Below, in pieces: positions 62,465-64,000 of a stretch of 64,000 nt of DNA. The notes beneath the pieces are model-generated. The model did not search any database. It was not told the origin of the DNA and saw only the letters and a list, made by a program, of their open reading frames with translations. The DNA is from CBDCGS01 sp965216915 (GTDB taxonomy: Bacteria; Pseudomonadota; Alphaproteobacteria; UBA828). Made by a program: the position numbers and the translations under genes. The stretch lies in the NCBI GenBank assembly GCA_965216915.1, contig CBDCGS010000010.1, positions 496,001 through 560,000 on the forward strand, given 5' to 3'. Numbering within the stretch: position 1 is the stretch's first letter; each line of letters starts with the position of its first letter.

Positions 62465-63559
62465 TCAGTTGGCCACGAGTTTTACTTTTTGACCGTCACG
62501 AAGCAGGCTGACCCCAGCCGCCGCGATGATGTCGCCGGCCTCGACACCTTCGACGAGTTCGATGAGGTTCTCGCGTCCTTCACCGCCGCGAACGGGTACT
62601 TTGCTCACCGTTCCAGTCTCGCTCGAATACTTGAACACGTAAGCATGGCCGGTTTCCGTATCGGCGGGAGCAATCGCATCGAGTGGGACAAGGTATCCGC
62701 GGACCGTGCCCGCCGAGGCGATGACCATCGTTGCTTCGGCCGACATTCCGGGAAGAACGCCGCTCGGCCATCCAAAAAACGCCACCTTCACCTCCACGGC
62801 GTTCGCTGGGCCCGACGTTGCCCCGATCTCGATGATCTCTCCGGCGCATCCACAATTTGGAACGGTGCGGACGTCGATGGAAAGTTCCTGGCCGATGATC
62901 AACCTCCCGATGTCCGTATCGGGAACGGATAGCGCGAGCTCCAAGGCTCCCTCGGCGTTGATCTCGAACAAGGTCTGGCCCGCGTTCACTTGCATGAAAG
63001 GCTCCACCTCCCGCGCGGCGATGACGCCATCGAAGGGGGCGGTTAGCTTCGTCTTGTCGAGATTGCGGAGCGCTTGGGCAAGCGCCGATTCAGCGACATT
63101 CACCTGCGCCCTTGCGGCGGCCTCGGCAGCGATCGCCTTGTCGTAGGCCGCGCGCGCCGCGATCTTCTTCTTGTACAACGTCTGCTGACGATCGAGCTCG
63201 AGCGCATCATTTTCGTAGGCCGCCTTGGCTGATCTGAGATCGGCGCGCGCCGCATCGACATCGAGTTTGAATGGTTCGCCATCCAACTCCGCGAGGAGTT
63301 GTCCCGCCTCGACGCGGTCGCCTTCGTCGGCGGGAATCGACGCCACGGTTCCCGACACGGCGAAACTCAGCGACGAGCGATCGGCCGCGAGGGTTGTTCC
63401 GGAATAATGTCGGACGTTGCCACTCGCGGGTTGGGTGACCGTGAACGTCTTGATCGCGCGAATCCGTTCGGGCACCGGTGCCGCCTCGTCTTCGCAGGCG
63501 GCCAGGCCCAACGCCAGGCCGGTGGCGACCAGGAGGGCGATCGCTCCCCTTGCTTTCAT
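62465..63559 (-). CDS. RND efflux periplasmic adaptor lipoprotein
   Basis: A 364-residue membrane fusion protein. A lipobox LGLAAC marks the lipoprotein signal. The lipoyl-like halves (SFAVSGTVASIPADEGDRVEAGQLLAELDG and LTAPFDGVIAAREVEPFMQVNAG) flank a helical hairpin (about 98-165). The ATG at 63559 was chosen; the longer frame is antisense-like. It would bridge the transporter and an outer-membrane channel. A CGC motif (PNCGCAGEI) in the beta domain is unusual and could bind metal or form a disulfide. Confidence 0.9.
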   Translation of the reverse strand: MKARGAIALLVATGLALGLAACEDEAAPVPERIRAIKTFTVTQPASGNVRHYSGTTLAADRSSLSFAVSGTVASIPADEGDRVEAGQLLAELDGEPFKLDVDAARADLRSAKAAYENDALELDRQQTLYKKKIAARAAYDKAIAAEAAARAQVNVAESALAQALRNLDKTKLTAPFDGVIAAREVEPFMQVNAGQTLFEINAEGALELALSVPDTDIGRLIIGQELSIDVRTVPNCGCAGEIIEIGATSGPANAVEVKVAFFGWPSGVLPGMSAEATMVIASAGTVRGYLVPLDAIAPADTETGHAYVFKYSSETGTVSKVPVRGGEGRENLIELVEGVEAGDIIAAAGVSLLRDGQKVKLVAN

Positions 63560-63675
63560 CGGCCACTGCGCCGTTGCGTCGGTTTGGCGAGATGAGGTGA
63601 TGGTTGCACCAACTGGCAAATCCGTCCGGTCCAATTGTGTTAGTGGGACGACCACCGCTTGTCCAGCTGAGCGCC

Positions 63676-64000
63676 TCAACTCACCGCCGCCTCGGGCCGC
63701 CAGCCGTAGATCGTGCCGTCGTTCCAACTGTCGACGAACGCCTCGATGGAGAGGCTCCAGGGGTTTTGCATGTGCTCGTCGTAATACTCGAAGAGGACGC
63801 CATCGGGAGCGTGCATCGAGTAGAGAACCGTGCCGCCCGCATCGCCGCCCCATTCGTCGTGCACCAGGGCGTCGACGCTCGCCAAGGCATAGTCGCCTTG
63901 TTTTCGCACGATGGATTTGATCGTGCCATCCGGCTGTTGCTCGGCGAGATGCTGCTCGCCCTCGAGCACGAGCGTCGCCGTCGAGGCGATATGCCGGTGG
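63676..64000 (-). CDS. Cupin-domain protein, cut by the right edge
   Basis: The last 107 codons of a gene that continues past base 64000. The frame reads HRHIASTATLVLEGEQHLAEQQ, DYALASVDALVHDEWGG and VLYSMHAPDGVLFEYYDE, a small metal-binding cupin barrel; His and Glu ligands are in HRH and the later H-x5-D. It is 116 bases before the efflux adaptor on the same strand. Function is unknown; family members include dioxygenases and sensors. Confidence 0.75.
   Translation of the reverse strand, partial: HRHIASTATLVLEGEQHLAEQQPDGTIKSIVRKQGDYALASVDALVHDEWGGDAGGTVLYSMHAPDGVLFEYYDEHMQNPWSLSIEAFVDSWNDGTIYGWRPEAAVS

Overview
The window looks like chromosomal DNA of a high-GC alphaproteobacterium. This is inferred from gene families and GC-rich codon use: paired ABC importers, a Fur-type zinc regulator with ZnuA, copper detoxification genes, a B12-dependent mutase, and hydantoinase-type catabolism. 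No rRNA, tRNA or species marker was seen, so the genus is open. The left quarter is accessory and mobile; the rest is metal homeostasis and nutrient uptake with catabolism.

0.1-15 kb: two small element-associated genes and a tyrosine recombinase are followed by a broken PEP-CTERM gene. Next comes a complete type I-E CRISPR-Cas locus: 17 perfect repeats plus one degenerate terminal repeat, then cas2-cas1-cas6e-cas5e-cas7e-cse2-cse1-cas3 running right to left. An IS3-family element of the IS407 type and a frameshifted phage-type gene close the region. The immune locus is thus flanked on both sides by mobile-element genes.

15-20 kb: a copper island. A CsoR-type repressor and a perfect TACCCCC-A-GGGGGTA palindrome sit between a leftward operon (small membrane protein, two-domain multicopper oxidase, outer-membrane beta-barrel protein, His-rich protein, His-tailed cupredoxin) and rightward csoR, followed by a PCu(A)C copper chaperone.

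20-32 kb: a molybdopterin oxidoreductase; an SDR, a B12-dependent mutase with a fused cobalamin domain, and its MutL/GlmL-type partner; and a Pot-type ABC importer whose binding protein is encoded apart from it, beyond a PhyH-type dioxygenase.

32-40 kb: a small His-rich protein, then a leftward operon with a C45-family acyltransferase/amidohydrolase, a sugar-type binding protein, an ABC ATPase and a single polypeptide carrying two RbsC-type permease domains. A monohaem cytochrome c follows.

40-43 kb: a zinc island with zur, znuA and a frameshifted outer-membrane protein gene, each preceded by the same TGTTGCAACA palindrome.

43-64 kb: amino-acid or amide catabolism: DadA-like oxidase, luciferase-like monooxygenase, cupin-type regulator, class III aminotransferase, a Liv-type importer split over both strands, hydantoinase A (frameshifted) and B, a beta-hydroxyacid dehydrogenase, an RND efflux pump with its adaptor, and a cupin gene cut by the right edge. 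Similar ATGCAA-containing motifs lie before several of these units and suggest one regulon.

Several reading frames are broken by apparent single-nucleotide changes (PEP-CTERM gene, phage-type gene, outer-membrane zinc gene, hydantoinase A). Some of these may be sequence errors, so their pseudogene status should be read with care.
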